A stretch of DNA of 64,000 bases, from positions 1,302,001 through 1,366,000 of the forward strand of contig JAFEVB010000015.1 in assembly GCA_032629725.1 (NCBI GenBank), read 5' to 3'. The notes below the pieces were generated by a model that was given only the letters and a program-made list of their open reading frames with translations, searched no databases and was not told the origin of the DNA. A program made the translations under genes and the position numbers. Shown piece by piece: positions 48,951-60,649 of the stretch. The stretch's first letter is position 1. Each line of letters begins with the position of its first letter. The stretch is from Gremmenia infestans. Taxonomy: Eukaryota > Ascomycota > Leotiomycetes > Helotiales > Hamatocanthoscyphaceae.

Positions 48951-50880
48951 ATGGCCGCCACTCGAAGAGGCCAAGCGCCCTTGAATATCGACCTTCCCGG
49001 CGGCCACTCTAATTCGGATCTGCCCCCCATCTCTGCGCTCTTCCTTATCTATTTCGACATCAAGGCAGGCTATACGATTGGGTGGAAGCGGTCTTTGCCA
49101 GGCGTAGAGCTCGAAGGAGTGGTGGAATACAAGAGTTTGCCCTCTGGACTACATACGGTGAAGGAGGATCTAATATACTTCGTTCATGACAATCATGCCG
49201 GGCTCAGCGCGTTCGTCAATGCGCCAGCCGCAGAGGAGTCGAGAAATGCTCGTATGATAGCTGTGGGGATAATGGTCCCTCTGAGTTATGGAAGGTTAGG
49301 CAGGGCTTGGAAGCACGCTGAGGCGTTAAAGGAAATGGCAAAGTAGCACTTCCCAAAGCTCTTTCCCTGAAGTAATACTGATTTGATTGATTGTAACAGT
49401 GAGCTGATTCTGGACATTACGGACACCGATGTGTTGGAAGAATTCTGGAAGGAACACAAGGCAAATGGTCCCTCGCCAGATGTCGAGACTGAATCGCTAG
49501 TAGATACACCTACAAGCGCACAATTTAAACCTATACGGACAACACCTGGAAATCCCCCTAGAGGACATGCTAGGAACCGGTCGGCATCCGATGGAACTGC
49601 GTTATTGCCTCCCGGCCAGACACTCGCTCCGTATCATCCAGCTTGGAGCTTGCCGCACCTCTTGGAAGCATTTGGCCCTTTGATATTTCCAATACATCGT
49701 GCTGCGATATTACGGAAACGAATACTGATAACTGCACATGCACCTGTTCAGGAGACTTGTAATTTTGGTGGGAATCTATTCCGTAATTAGTATGTAAAAT
49801 CGCTGATCGTGGACAGTATATGATATTTCGGTTCTCTCAAATATACCCCTCGCTGTTAGCGATTTGCTAGTATCTACAGCCCCCCCTCAAAGACTACGAC
49901 CCCTATTCTCAATTGGAGTTCATGATATTCCCCTATTGGAAGAAGATCTCCGCGCCGCAAAAGCAGCAGCAGCTACACCCAGATCAGGGGAAACGGAAAT
50001 CAGGGACGAGCCAGGATGTGGATGGATAGCCTGCACAACTGACAGCATCCTCGCCATGAAAAGCTCACTCTACGATGTTCTAATTACAATGCCCCCCCAA
50101 TACTCCGAAAATGCCACGGATAAAGTTTGGCCAAAAGTCGAATCGCCCCAAGGGATTGAGATGAAAGCAACCCAGAGAGATCTCCGCCGCTACAAAACCC
50201 TCCGCTGGGGCCTCTCTCGGCACGTCTCACCCCCATCCAGCCCAGCACCAAAACGAGCCAGCACCGAGCCCCAAGAACCTGAAACGCCCCGCGGAAGCAC
50301 ATCAAGCACCTCCCACCCAGTCAACGACCTCATGCTCGACCTCCCCGACACAGACGACATAGTCGAGCCCCTCTCTTGGGCAGCCCTCGCGTACTCTGGG
50401 TTCATGTGGTGGGCTTCAGCAGGCGAGCAACGCTTACATTCAGACGAAGAAGCAGACTCGGACGCTGCATTGCTTTCAGGACTAGCAATCTCACCCTCAA
50501 CGCCCAACACCATACGCCCACTATCTCATTCAAGCACCTCACTAAGCATGCGTCCTCTAAAAGACGAGAGCGCGAACCAGGCAATGGCCATCGTAGCCTA
50601 CTTCCACCGTCTCACAACCCAAATTCTATCCACGCTCAGCGACATTGTCGATGCTACGGACTCAGATGATGAACGTGAAGACGAGGCGCAGGCTTTGACG
50701 GAGGATGAGAGTGATGGTCCGGCTGTGTATATTAGTAGCGTTGATATGGAGCGTATGGGGCTTGATATTTGGAGCGCAACGGACCATCAATTTGTTGCGG
50801 AGGTGAGTAAGGAGTATTTTGGACGGAGGGCGCATGTGGAGGGGAGGAATATGGACATTTGTGGAGTCAGGATTTGCTGA
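48951..50880 (+). CDS. DENND11/LCHN-like protein (Anr2/DUF4484 family)
   Basis: Exons 48951-49342, 49400-49767 and 49817-50880 give 607 aa. The N-terminal DENN-like part begins ISALFLIYFDIKAGYTIGWK and includes YKSLPSGLHTVKEDLIYFVH, the signature of the LCHN/DENND11 and yeast Anr2 group. The middle has HPAWSLPHLLEAFGPLIFPI, and the third exon starts YDISVLSNIPLAVSDLL and FSIGVHDIPLLEEDL. The DUF4484-type C-terminus carries WAALAYSGFMWWASAGEQ. DENN modules act on Rab GTPases at membranes or bind lipid-droplet proteins; the role of this member is unknown. The last intron (donor after the G following TTT, acceptor GGACAG at 49816) restores CNFVYDISV. An in-frame read-through would lose 16 conserved residues. 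Confidence 0.85.
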
Positions 50881-51403
50881 GCTTTACTGGCTATGTATGG
50901 TATGGTGTGGAGTTGGGTGTTTTCAGCTATTCCTTAAAGAGAATGATAGGTAGGTAATCCTCGAATTGCCACTATATGCCTAACGGCGATTTATGGCCTG
51001 GCGTTTAAGTGATGTTCGATTCAATAGAGCCTTGTCGATTAGAGATGGTAGAATTGTGACCCTCATTGCATCGGCTAACCCTCTCCCCACTCGTTCAAGT
51101 CTCCCACATACAGACTCCAATATAGGTAGAAAGATAAAATCATTAAGATCACATCAGAGTTCACATTTTAAGACGTAGCCCATTAATGTACTTTTCTCTA
51201 TTGGAAAAAACCCTCAACTTTGTTCTCTGCGCCAAATCCCACCAAATAACGAGGCTAAGGCTAAACCTCAAGTATAGGACCCCATATGCACAAAAGTGTA
51301 TTTCTCAAGACGCCATCCCAAATGCCACGCCCCCATAAAACTATATATTTTACAAGAGAACCCAGTGCAAGAATTGCCGGCCCACTGAAGAAAGCAAGGA
51401 AAA
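50881..51403. other. convergent intergenic region
   Basis: About 520 bp between two 3' ends, A/T-rich, holding both 3' UTRs. No gene. Confidence 0.6.
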
Positions 51404-53650
51404 CTATTCCTCGTCGGTGTCAGTATCGGTATCACTCGTATCCTCGACCTCTTCTTCGGTATTACTCTCCTCGTCGTCGCTGGACTCGGGCTTATTCTTC
51501 TTTTTCTTGGGGGGTGCGGGAACGCCGGACTTCATGGCTTGCATTTGGCCGGCTATGGAGTCTGTGGTTTGTTAGTATTGGAGAGTTTGGGAGGAAGGAA
51601 GGGGGGAATGGGAGAGAACATACCCTCATCGGGTTCAGAGATATCATCATCCGCTTCTATATCTGCTCCTTTACTAGCTTCATCCACCACCAGCGTGACC
51701 TCCATCTTGGTATCAAATCCGACATACGAGTCGCAAATCAAGTGCATGACAAAGGTGTAGTGGCCAGCTTGTGGTGGAGCCTGGAACTGCGCCTTCAGTG
51801 TCTGAATATTGAAAGTTGGCTTGCCGCTTTCGTCGTAAATAAGCTTGTCGAATGTTGTGAATGTGAAAGGGGGAACAGCAATTTTCCCTTGCTTGCTGTC
51901 GGTAAGGAAAACGTGCCATCTGGGAGAGTAGTCACGGGCAAAATAAGGGGCGAATGCGAGAGGTGGTTGGATGATTTTCTCTTCTTCTGAATTGGCGCCC
52001 TTAACACCCTTCTTCTTCCGGCCTAGGATTGCGTCCAGGTCGTCCTCGTCTGGATCGATGTCTTCTAGGTCGAGCTCGTTAACTTCGGGGATGTCTTGGC
52101 TTCCAGGGGGGATAAATCGGCCCTTGACAACCAGTGATACTAGCGAACTAGGAATGATGTATTTCTCGCCAGTCACCTTGAAGAAAGCCTTCTCAACTTG
52201 TAGGCGAGGTAATTGCTTGGCTACGCTCATAGCAGTATTGTATTGAGCTTCAGTCAATAGACCTTTGCCAACAGCTAGCTTCTTTCGATAAGCTTCCGGG
52301 AGTGCCATGTAATCTTGTAAGCTTAAATGGGTTCTTGAATCTCCTTCGATCGCCTTGGCAATGGCCGGAGTAATGAAAGGAAGCTGAAGTAGGGGAGAAG
52401 CTTTTGGGGGCATTGCCTGCAACAGATTCTGACCAGTGAGATAAGATGCAAGGATGGGCGCAGTAGTACCGAAGGCCAGAGCGATTGCGGTGAAAGATGT
52501 ATTAAGAGCATGTGCAATGGGCGCCACCTCAATCTTTGCTTGGTTGAGAGCCGGGTCGTCAAGTTCCACTCGTCCAAGATAAGCCCATAGAAGTGCAAGT
52601 GCTTTCCGTCGAGCACCGCCATCCAAATCTTCCAATATAGTTCGGTCTTTTGTGGAAAGACCACCAGCAAGAGGGGTCGCGGTACCCTCAGCCAGGATCC
52701 TCGATTCTAGCTTGCCCAGACCGGATTCGGCCTTGTCGCCCTTTAAAGCATTCTGAAATTCCAGACCAGTGCTCAAAGCGCTAACAATGCCTCCTTCCTC
52801 GAGACCTTCATCATATTCCCTAAATAGATTGTTGGCGCTCTCGATAAGAACCTTCTCCTTAGACATTCTTTGAGTCCCATACCACCAGCTTCCAACCAAA
52901 TATGGCAGCAGAATTCCCAACAAAGCCGCGTATACCAGGATGACGTATTTTCCATTGCCATCAGTAACAATAAATTTTGGCAGAGCGATACCAATACTAA
53001 AGCTTTGCTTGCCGTCAGGGTGGCCAAATTGAATGAAGTTATTTCGGATGTCCTCATCGGTAAGGGCTTTGTAGGCTTTCACAAGTTCGACATAATAATC
53101 GTTTATGGTTTCGAGTGTTTCGTTTTTCGCAGGGTCTGGCTTGGCTTTATCCGGATGGTATTTCTTAGAAAGCTGCTTATAGTGTGATTTGATCTCCCTC
53201 TCACTAGCAGACTATATACTGTCAGCTCGTGATCTTTTGTTCGGCCGGAGAACGTACATCTGAAATACCCAGGATGTCGTATGGGTTCCAAATCTTGGGT
53301 ATTGTTCGCGCTGTGACATAAATCAAATAAGCCATGAAGGCCATGGTCGCCCACCCTGCAACGACGGTAAGTATGCGCTTCAGCTTCCGTTCTTTCTTCT
53401 TCTGAGCCTTTCTCTGTATATCGATCAGGTCCGCATGCTCAGGTCGGTAGTCTGTCTTGATTCGAGGCGCCGTGGCTCCAGGGTCTGAACTGGGCTTCAG
53501 AACAGTGTATGTCAGGGGAATTGTGACTATGCCGACGATGGTAGCGATGAAGATGGGGAAGAATTGCCCCTGCAGAATATTAGCATGTTACCATACCTCC
53601 GCGAAGGTTGATCATACCTGCTCGTCGTAGGAGTAATCTGTCCCACTCAT
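51404..53650 (-). CDS. SEC63: ER protein-translocation subunit Sec63
   Basis: J-domain membrane protein of the Sec61/62/63 translocon that recruits BiP/Kar2 for post-translational import. Exons 53650-53618, 53569-53258, 53211-51624 and 51561-51404 give 696 aa. The N-terminus MSGTDYSYDEQGQFFPIF runs into the first span (IATIVGIVTIPLTYTVL). A second span is WATMAFMAYLIYV. The lumenal J domain begins NPYDILGIS and has the HPD motif in KKYHPDKAKPD (residues 134-136). The third span is VILVYAALLGILLPYLVGSW. Two SEC63/Brl regions follow (LLQLPFITPAIAKAIEGD; HYTFVMHLICDSYVGFD). The last exon encodes an acidic tail ending DTSDTDTDTDEE, the stretch that binds Sec62 in yeast. Splicing before the tail is required; reading on gives a false end at 51553. 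Confidence 0.96.
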
Positions 53651-54202
53651 TGTGGTGGTATTTGGTCTGGAAGACCTGCGCTGTAGGAGGTGCTTGCGCG
53701 CAAGCTGATTATTGCTGAGAACAAACCCGGGCTATCTGAGAAGGCGCCCAGAAGCAAAGTGAAGGAGCGTGAAGGAAAGATAAGAGAATTAAAATTTGAG
53801 AACGTGGATGTTCTGAGAAGTCTAAACCGAACAAAGATTCTAGCAGAACAACACAAGGCCAGATATATCTTGACAGGGATGGTGGACCCGCTTTTTACCA
53901 CATAGAACCACACACCTCCATCAGCGCCGCGAATTCTGAAATCTGTACTAAGAAGCTTATAGAATTATCAGAATTCTATACTAACTGTACTTTTAAAATG
54001 CTATGAATCCAATCAAGGACACATCTCTTCCGAATGCCTCTTCAAAAACAGATATGGCCAATGTCAAGTTGGAAGAGCGCATGGATTTGAAGCAAATGTT
54101 TACAATAGCTTCTTTATCGTCTCTATTTTATATTCAGCGATATCTGTGCAAACACTCCCTTTGCGCCCCGAGCAACGCAACTCCAGTCTAGATGATATTT
54201 TT
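53651..54202. other. intergenic region between SEC63 and RDH54
   Basis: About 550 bp between two minus-strand genes: SEC63 promoter and RDH54 3' UTR. A 71-codon frame at 53690-53905 has no conserved sequence. Nothing else seen. Confidence 0.6.
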
Positions 54203-57083
54203 CTATCCCTTCTTAGCAAATACAAAGCCAACCTTGCAACCCTCGTCCTCCAATATATTGATTAGTACATCATCATCAAGTTCATTCTTCACCTTCGTAA
54301 ATTCGTCATTTTCAAAACCGAATACGTCCTCCGTCTCGCCTCTAAAAGTAGCTGTATCAATGTGCCTGTACTGCATCAGTGCCTGCATCTTCCCCTTTGA
54401 TTTCTTGAGCCGCTTCTCTCGCGCCTCACTAATTTTGAGTTCAATTGCTTCCACGTTTGCTTTCGTTGCAGGCACAACACCAGCAGTTGGATCGAAAGGC
54501 AAGTCATCGTCACTGTCCTCCTCATCTTCGCTATCTTTGATGTCATGAACTTCTGGCTGGCTTGCTGGAGGCTGGGGATCGGCACCTAAGCCTTTGCAGT
54601 CGCAGCCCAAAAGGTCATGGGTCTGGCAGCCAGGGTTCACCTCCAGCCTGAACAAATCTCTCAGCTCTTCAGGTGAAAAGCTCGACTCGTTCTTCTTGCC
54701 ATCGACGACGCTGTCTGCCAATCCTAGTTTCGTAATTTGTCGTTGGTAGATCTTTTCATCCATACCGCCCGCCATCAAGAAACGATAGATTTTCACAGGC
54801 TTTTTCTGACCATCTCGATGGATTCGTGCCATTGCTTGCAAATCCACGGCCGGATTCCAATCAACATCGAATAGAACCAGGCGTGAAGCACCGATTAAAT
54901 TGATGCCTGCACCACCCGATTTAGCTGAGAGAAGGAAAGCAAAGTTCCTGGCAGCAGAAGTTTTGTTGAAAGTATCAACAAGATCTTGCCGCGTCGCTGT
55001 GGGCGTGCTTCCATCAAGCCGAAGAAATGGTAAAGATAAAGATGCGAGATGTTGGCCAAGAAGATCCAGGGTCGCGGTATAGTTCGAAACGATTACAATT
55101 TTCTCCGTCGTATTCTTGGAAAGATACTTGAGCATCTGGTCGAGAACTCTGAATTTGATGCTTGATTTGACAGGAGCTTTGTGTATGAGTTCAGACGGGA
55201 TGACTTCCAGGAGTTGCCCAACGGCAGAATCACTCGGTATTACCTTGTCTTTCTTCATTAATAATCTTGGAGTATTGCAGATTTTCTTTAGCAGCGTAAT
55301 GAGTTGTAGTGACGCCTCAGAACTTCCCACGACTTTTCCAAAGACTGGCGATTGCAAGACGTGATGGTACACCTGTACTTGCGCTTGTGTGGGGTTGCAA
55401 AACAGCACATATTCGGTCTTCGGAGGTAGGTATTTCGAGAGAATCTCGGCGGTTCGTCGCAAGATAAACATTTTTGTCAAGGACGCTAACTCCTCTCCTC
55501 TCGCAGATCCCTTCTCGATATCTCTCTCTAAAGCTCCAGGCTGTCTGCTCTTCACAATGGGCCCTTCAAACTCTTTCTTAAACGTGTTGTACTTCCCCAG
55601 GAGACCTGGATTGACAAAATCCACCATTTCGAAGAACTCGGAAAGGTCGTTTTGCATTGGCGTTCCGGATAGGATGATTCGCATGTCTGTGTTGAGTGAG
55701 CGAATAGCCTGGGCCGACTTGTTTGCAGCTGTCTTGAGGCGATGACCTTCATCTGCAATCACAATGTCGATCCCACCGCCTTTCTTCAAGTCCTCTTGAA
55801 CGGATCTCAGTTTTTCGTAGCCAATAATCATCACACTGTAACTCTTGCCATGCGTGAAATCAGTAAGCCTAATTTTTTGCGTGTTGTCCGCCACCAGAAC
55901 CCCAATCCTCTCGTTCCCTAGCCACTTGTTGAACTCTTTCTTCCAATTGACAATCAAAGTCACAGGGCAAACGATTAGGGCCTTCTTAATAACTCCCTCT
56001 GTCCCATGGATTGGATTTTGCTTCAAAAGCGTCCATATCAAAGCGATTGTTTGCAAAGTTTTCCCGAGGCCCATTTCATCAGCTAAAATAGCACCTAGCC
56101 CACTGTAATCCCGCATTCCCATCACGCATTCGTACATAAACTTAACACCTTCTCGCTGATGTTCTCGTAAATGCTGGCCTAGGAATGGATCCAAGACAAC
56201 GTCGACAGTTTCTTTACCTTTGGGACAATGTTTAGGTCTTTTCATAACCAGAGCACCAGGAGCGTTTGGGTCATGGCGAGGGCTTGCGCCGCCATCCTTC
56301 TTCTGCGGCATAATTGTTGTTGTAAGAAGCGGGTTCTTGAATTTCGCCTTCATTGCTGTACTTGATGCATAGAAGCTTTTCGCCGGGATCTCGTTTATGT
56401 CCGCATCAACATCGGTCTTGGAACTCAGCAGAGGTTTGGGCTTGCTGACAACGAGAGGGGTTTTCGGTACAGTTGCTGGACTGCTGTGGCTTCCTAAGCT
56501 CGAAGTTCGTCTTGTCTGAGTCTTTAAGAACGGTCTTCCGGCTAGAAAATCCGCTTTACTTATGCTCGAGTCAATCTCGACATCTTTCCCTCCAATGCTT
56601 AGTGTGCTACCCGGGAGCAGAGGATCCTTGAACATGCACCTCCCCATCTCTTTTCCCGATATATCCTGAAGGCGAGCATAACCACCATATACCGAAAGGA
56701 TACCATCTCCATCCCATGTCTTGTGCTTCTTCATTGTGAATTTGCGCCTGCAAGATCTAATCAGCCTTCACGTATTCAAGTATAGAAAATGTAACCAACC
56801 ATAACACCATATAATATCCTTCCAGTCCACCCACTGCATCATCCACAGATTTCTTCGTCTCAACTGGATTCTTGACTGGTAATAACGGTTTCCTGGGAGC
56901 ATTAACCGCGGACGATGCTTTCTCTGGTGGGCTGTCAGGGACCTTGTCTATATCGACATAGAGCAACTTTCGTTTCTTGTATGGCCGAGGTTTCAGCCCA
57001 TCTTCTTCGTCTGAGGATTCAACCACTATGGGCTCCCGTTTCGAAGCAACCTTCAGTGATGGTGGCTTAAATGGCTTGAACAT
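54203..57083 (-). CDS. RDH54: Rdh54/Tid1 (RAD54B-like) DNA translocase
   Basis: Swi2/Snf2 ATPase that works with Rad51/Dmc1 in homologous recombination and meiosis. Exons 57083-56800 and 56747-54203 give 942 aa, near the yeast size. The N-terminal part (MFKPFKPPSLKVASKREPIV) and the link [20 protein letters not shown], formed across the intron, are RAD54B/Rdh54 features. Helicase motifs are intact: ADEMGLGKTLQT (Walker A at about residues 321-325), DEGH in IVIADEGHRLK, LSGTPMQNDL, and in lobe two LRLDGSTPTATRQ, SAKSGGAGINLIGASRL and ARIHRDGQKKPVKIYR. The C-terminus has the Cys/His cluster CQTHDLLGCDCKGLG and an acidic segment. The start is the first ATG in frame; the frame upstream to 57170 opens only with GTG. 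Confidence 0.95.
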
Positions 57084-57535
57084 CGTTCGGTCGTAGCCAA
57101 GTCGTTGTGAAGGTAAAGGGCGTTCGACGCGAACTTGAAGGTTTGACGCGCTGAACCTCGCGTCAGACACGTGATTGCCCCACTTCCCCTTTCGAGCATC
57201 TCTGGCTTTTGTGAGAGGACGGAGACGGATGGGAAAGGAATAGCATGGACCAAAAGAAAGACATTGGGTCAGTCACTTTGATCTATATATTGTATCCATA
57301 TATACGTCAACTTTTACATGTTCATTCCGTACCGATATGATCGACCAAAAAAAGCTCAAATAACTCAATTATGTGCTGGCAACAACTTGTTACTACTGTA
57401 CCATTATAAAGAGTAAGTCAACTTCTAGCACTCTGGAAACATCATATTATGAAGATAGGTACTTTCGTTTGCTATTCACTCTAATCATCCATCCAATGCG
57501 ACGACGCCTATTATGTGAAACACTAAGATGGATGA
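57084..57535. other. intergenic region, RDH54 promoter
   Basis: About 450 bp containing the RDH54 promoter and 3' UTR of the carboxypeptidase gene. No gene. No repeat seen. Confidence 0.6.
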
Positions 57536-59393
57536 TTACAAGGTATCAATATGACCCAACACCCACTGCAAATGACGATAACTACTTCTCGGTTGGAATT
57601 GCGGCTGCATGTGCCCAGAAAGAAATGTCTCCGCCCACATCAATCCACGTTCATAATGCTGAATACCCATTGTACCTTGCGGATTATCGATGCCTCCCAA
57701 GCCCTGTACGAAGAAGAGAGCCTGATATTGAAGATCAGGCAAGGTAATCACAATTGGCGTCATCGGAACTTCCTGGAATCCCAGCTTACCACCCCAGGTC
57801 ATGTTTTGAATCGCAAGTAGTGTTCCTATCGTGATCATACTCATGTCCAGGTCCGCATTGGCAATGAGGACGCGGTGTGTGGCCTCTATTACACGGGGTA
57901 GTATGGATTGGATGGGATCTAGCGGTAGATCGCCTTCATCTTGTGGTCCTCCATCGCCCACGAAGACGGGACCATTGCTGCATTCCAACCATTCCACGTC
58001 CTCTGGTGCGTGCATAGCCTTCTTCACATCACTCCGATTGAAGTACACCGGTAGCCCTGGGTATGAGAGTTGAAGAGCTGTCGGATATCCCAGTGGATCT
58101 GAGAGTAACGAGCATGAACCAGTGATAAGATATTCATTGAAACAGGGATTTAACGCAAACGTAGCGGAGTTGGCTTTACCCCAGAGATCACATTCTCCAT
58201 CGTTGCTCTCACTACTGTGGTTGAAATACTTGGGCGGCTGAATCCCCGAAGGTGGGAAAGCTAGATATTGCTCGCGGAAGTCGGCAAAGCCGCATGATTC
58301 GTCGAGCTCCTTGAGTTGAGCTACATAGCTGGCATTGATTCCCATAACATTGTTGTTCGCCACAATAAAGGGGAAGATCGACGCTTCTTGTTGAGCGTAT
58401 ACGAATGAGCCGATAACTGGATCGTAGGTAAGAGCACCTTTGAAATGAAATATATCAGCGTTGTTTTCTTAATCGGATAAGACCGTCTCACCTCTCAGAT
58501 TAAAATAATCTGTGTCATTTCGGTCCAGCATCGCGGCTGAGATATAGGGCACGTATCTCCCGGCGTAACTCTCTCCAGTAACGAAGATTTTGAACTTCTT
58601 TATTCCAAAAGTCTTTTCGAAGTTTAGGAAGAAGTTTGTGAAGTCTTCAGCAATATCTTCCTCGCTTGTGGCAGTGACGTCTCCAATTGAGAATCCTGTG
58701 CCGAACTGGCTGTTCAACCCTATCTCAGCATTAGCCACAATTCAAATGAATGCCTTGCAAGCACCGAGAATGATAGTTCCAAGACCAATAGCGGAGCGGA
58801 GCCTTCACCATAGAACATTTGTGAGATTGACCCATGAATATGGATTGACTGTGGGAGCATACTGTCCCCAGGTCCAAACAAAACGACCGTTTTCCTGGAA
58901 AAATCCTTCTAGAGAACTGCAACCTGCAACGAAGATAAGCGCAAGTGGGCCTATCCGAGTATCTAAACGTACCAGGGCCACCATTTAGCCAAATTGTGAT
59001 CTCATCCACGGGAGCACCGACAGTAGGCTGGAAGACAAAGTAGAGTGCTCTCGAGGTGTTGTTCATATCAATTGGCATCAAGCCTGCATACATCTCACCA
59101 ATATTGAATGGGATGTCGGGCATATGATCAACCTTGAAAGCTATGCGGAATTAGCATGAGATCCTCTATATTCTGAAGCTTGATTTACGCCGGGTTTCAT
59201 TGCTCAGGAATCGAAAGTTATGGCCCTTGTCCGAGTCCAGGGGCTCACTAGGCTGCTCTGGAATTCTGCTCTTCATAGTAGGTCCATAACCCTTCCTATG
59301 GCCAAATTCGCTGAATCTCGCAGCAAAGACTATGCTGAAGAGAGAACATGAAGCAAAAAAGGCAATAGCAATGCGAAGGATTTTCGACGACAT
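57536..59393 (-). CDS. secreted serine carboxypeptidase (S10), with an apparent 1-base frame break
   Basis: Acidic exopeptidase of family S10, secreted or vacuolar. Exons 59393-59189, 59140-58973, 58923-58809, 58719-58492 and 58437-57536, about 538 aa. A signal peptide ([20 protein letters not shown]) is followed by the oxyanion region [18 protein letters not shown]. The nucleophile Ser is in [13 protein letters not shown], the Asp in [12 protein letters not shown], and the His in [13 protein letters not shown]. Several N-x-S/T sites suit a glycoprotein. One problem: exon 4 starts VEQPV and continues GTGFSIGDV only if one base (G on the plus strand at about 58703) is skipped. As written, the frame breaks between these two invariant blocks. 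This may be a sequence error, a strain-specific null allele, or an early pseudogene. It is divergent from APRT. Confidence 0.85.
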
Positions 59394-59893
59394 CTTAAGC
59401 AATTGTGAAGCTCAAACGAAAAAGCAATTGCAGGAAAACTTAACAGGAAAGAAGTTTGAGAGACTCGAGAGATTGAATAAACTCTCTCGCCTCCTTCTGT
59501 GGAGTCCCCATAAGGCACTAGTTGATGAGAACGATTGAATTGACTCTTGCAGGAGGCTGTATCGCCGTATATCGGCGGAATCATGCAAGTTGATACAAGG
59601 ACGCATGTCCACAAACAATGACTGCATGCTTATTACTAAATTAGAAAGTAATACAAACAGGTGCAATTAATTGTAGACTCAGGCCGTACTGTAGAAAATG
59701 CTAGGTACTGTAATAATCTTGGATGCTGTCAAGGATTCCCCCACTCTAGGAAGAGCTTATAACCGCACGTGGTTCACCTTGGTGTAGGCTTATAGCAAAC
59801 TAGGTAATCGAGAGAAGGAAGATCTTGACACAGAGGCAGACCGAAAAGGACGACCGGAGTGAAAATCCAATCCAACAAACTCACTTAGAGAAT
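59394..59893. promoter_or_regulatory. divergent promoter between carboxypeptidase and APRT genes
   Basis: A 500-bp head-to-head spacer. Short plus-strand frames overlap the start of the carboxypeptidase gene but are not conserved. No clear TATA or operator pair. Confidence 0.5.
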
Positions 59894-60546
59894 ATGGCAG
59901 ACGTTGATCTCATTCTCAGCAAGATCAAGCTATATCGCAATCACCCCATTCCCGTATGCACCCGCCTCCTCTTTCCACCTACTGTGCAAGGACTCCCTGA
60001 CAACCAATGGAATAGGGTCAACTCTTCGCCGACATCTTCCCCATATTCCGTGACCCTGTAGCAACAGAAGCTGTTGTTTCGCATCTCACAACCCACATCT
60101 TGTCCACTCATTCAATTCCCCAAGTATCAGCCATCGTATGTCTTGAAGCTCGCGGCTTCTTCTTCGCGCCTCTGATCGCGTCACGATTAGGTCTGCCGTG
60201 TATTCCTGTGCGTAAGAAGGGAAAATTGCCTGGGGATGTATTGAGTATTACTTATGAGAAGGAATACGGACCGGATATGTTTGAGATGAAGAGTGATGCT
60301 TTTGAGGGCGTCGAGACGCAGGGAAAGAAGGTTATTTTGGTGGATGATTTATTAGGGAAAGGAGGCTCAATTCTTGCGGCTAAGGATCTGGTTGGAAAAT
60401 TGGGCATGGACGTTGCGGAGGCGGTCTTTATTTTCGATGTTGATGTGCCGGGATACGCGGAAGCTGTGAGGGAAAAGGTGGGGGATTTGAAGAGGTACGC
60501 GATGGTGACGCTTACTGTATCGAATTCGACTGAACCGGTTAATTAA
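59894..60546 (+). CDS. APT1: adenine phosphoribosyltransferase
   Basis: Purine salvage enzyme in the cytoplasm: adenine plus PRPP gives AMP. Exons 59894-59953 and 60016-60546 give 196 aa, slightly above the usual 180-190. The N-terminal MADVDLILSKIKLYRNHPIP joins across a 62-nt intron to GQLFADIFPIFRDP. The block IVCLEARGFFFAPLIASRLG (substrate base pocket) is followed by LPCIPVRKKGKLPG. The PRPP loop VILVDDLLGKGGS is canonical apart from the K and S in place of the usual A-T-G-G-T/S. Its 3' end lies only 103 bp from the converging UTP10 stop. Confidence 0.95.
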
Positions 60547-60649
60547 GTAGGTAGTTATCACTTAATTACTTGGGGGAGAGACATGTTTCGCGTTCTCTAC
60601 TTTCTTTTCCATTTTTGTATTGATTAAGATTTTCGACGGCGTAAGCTCT

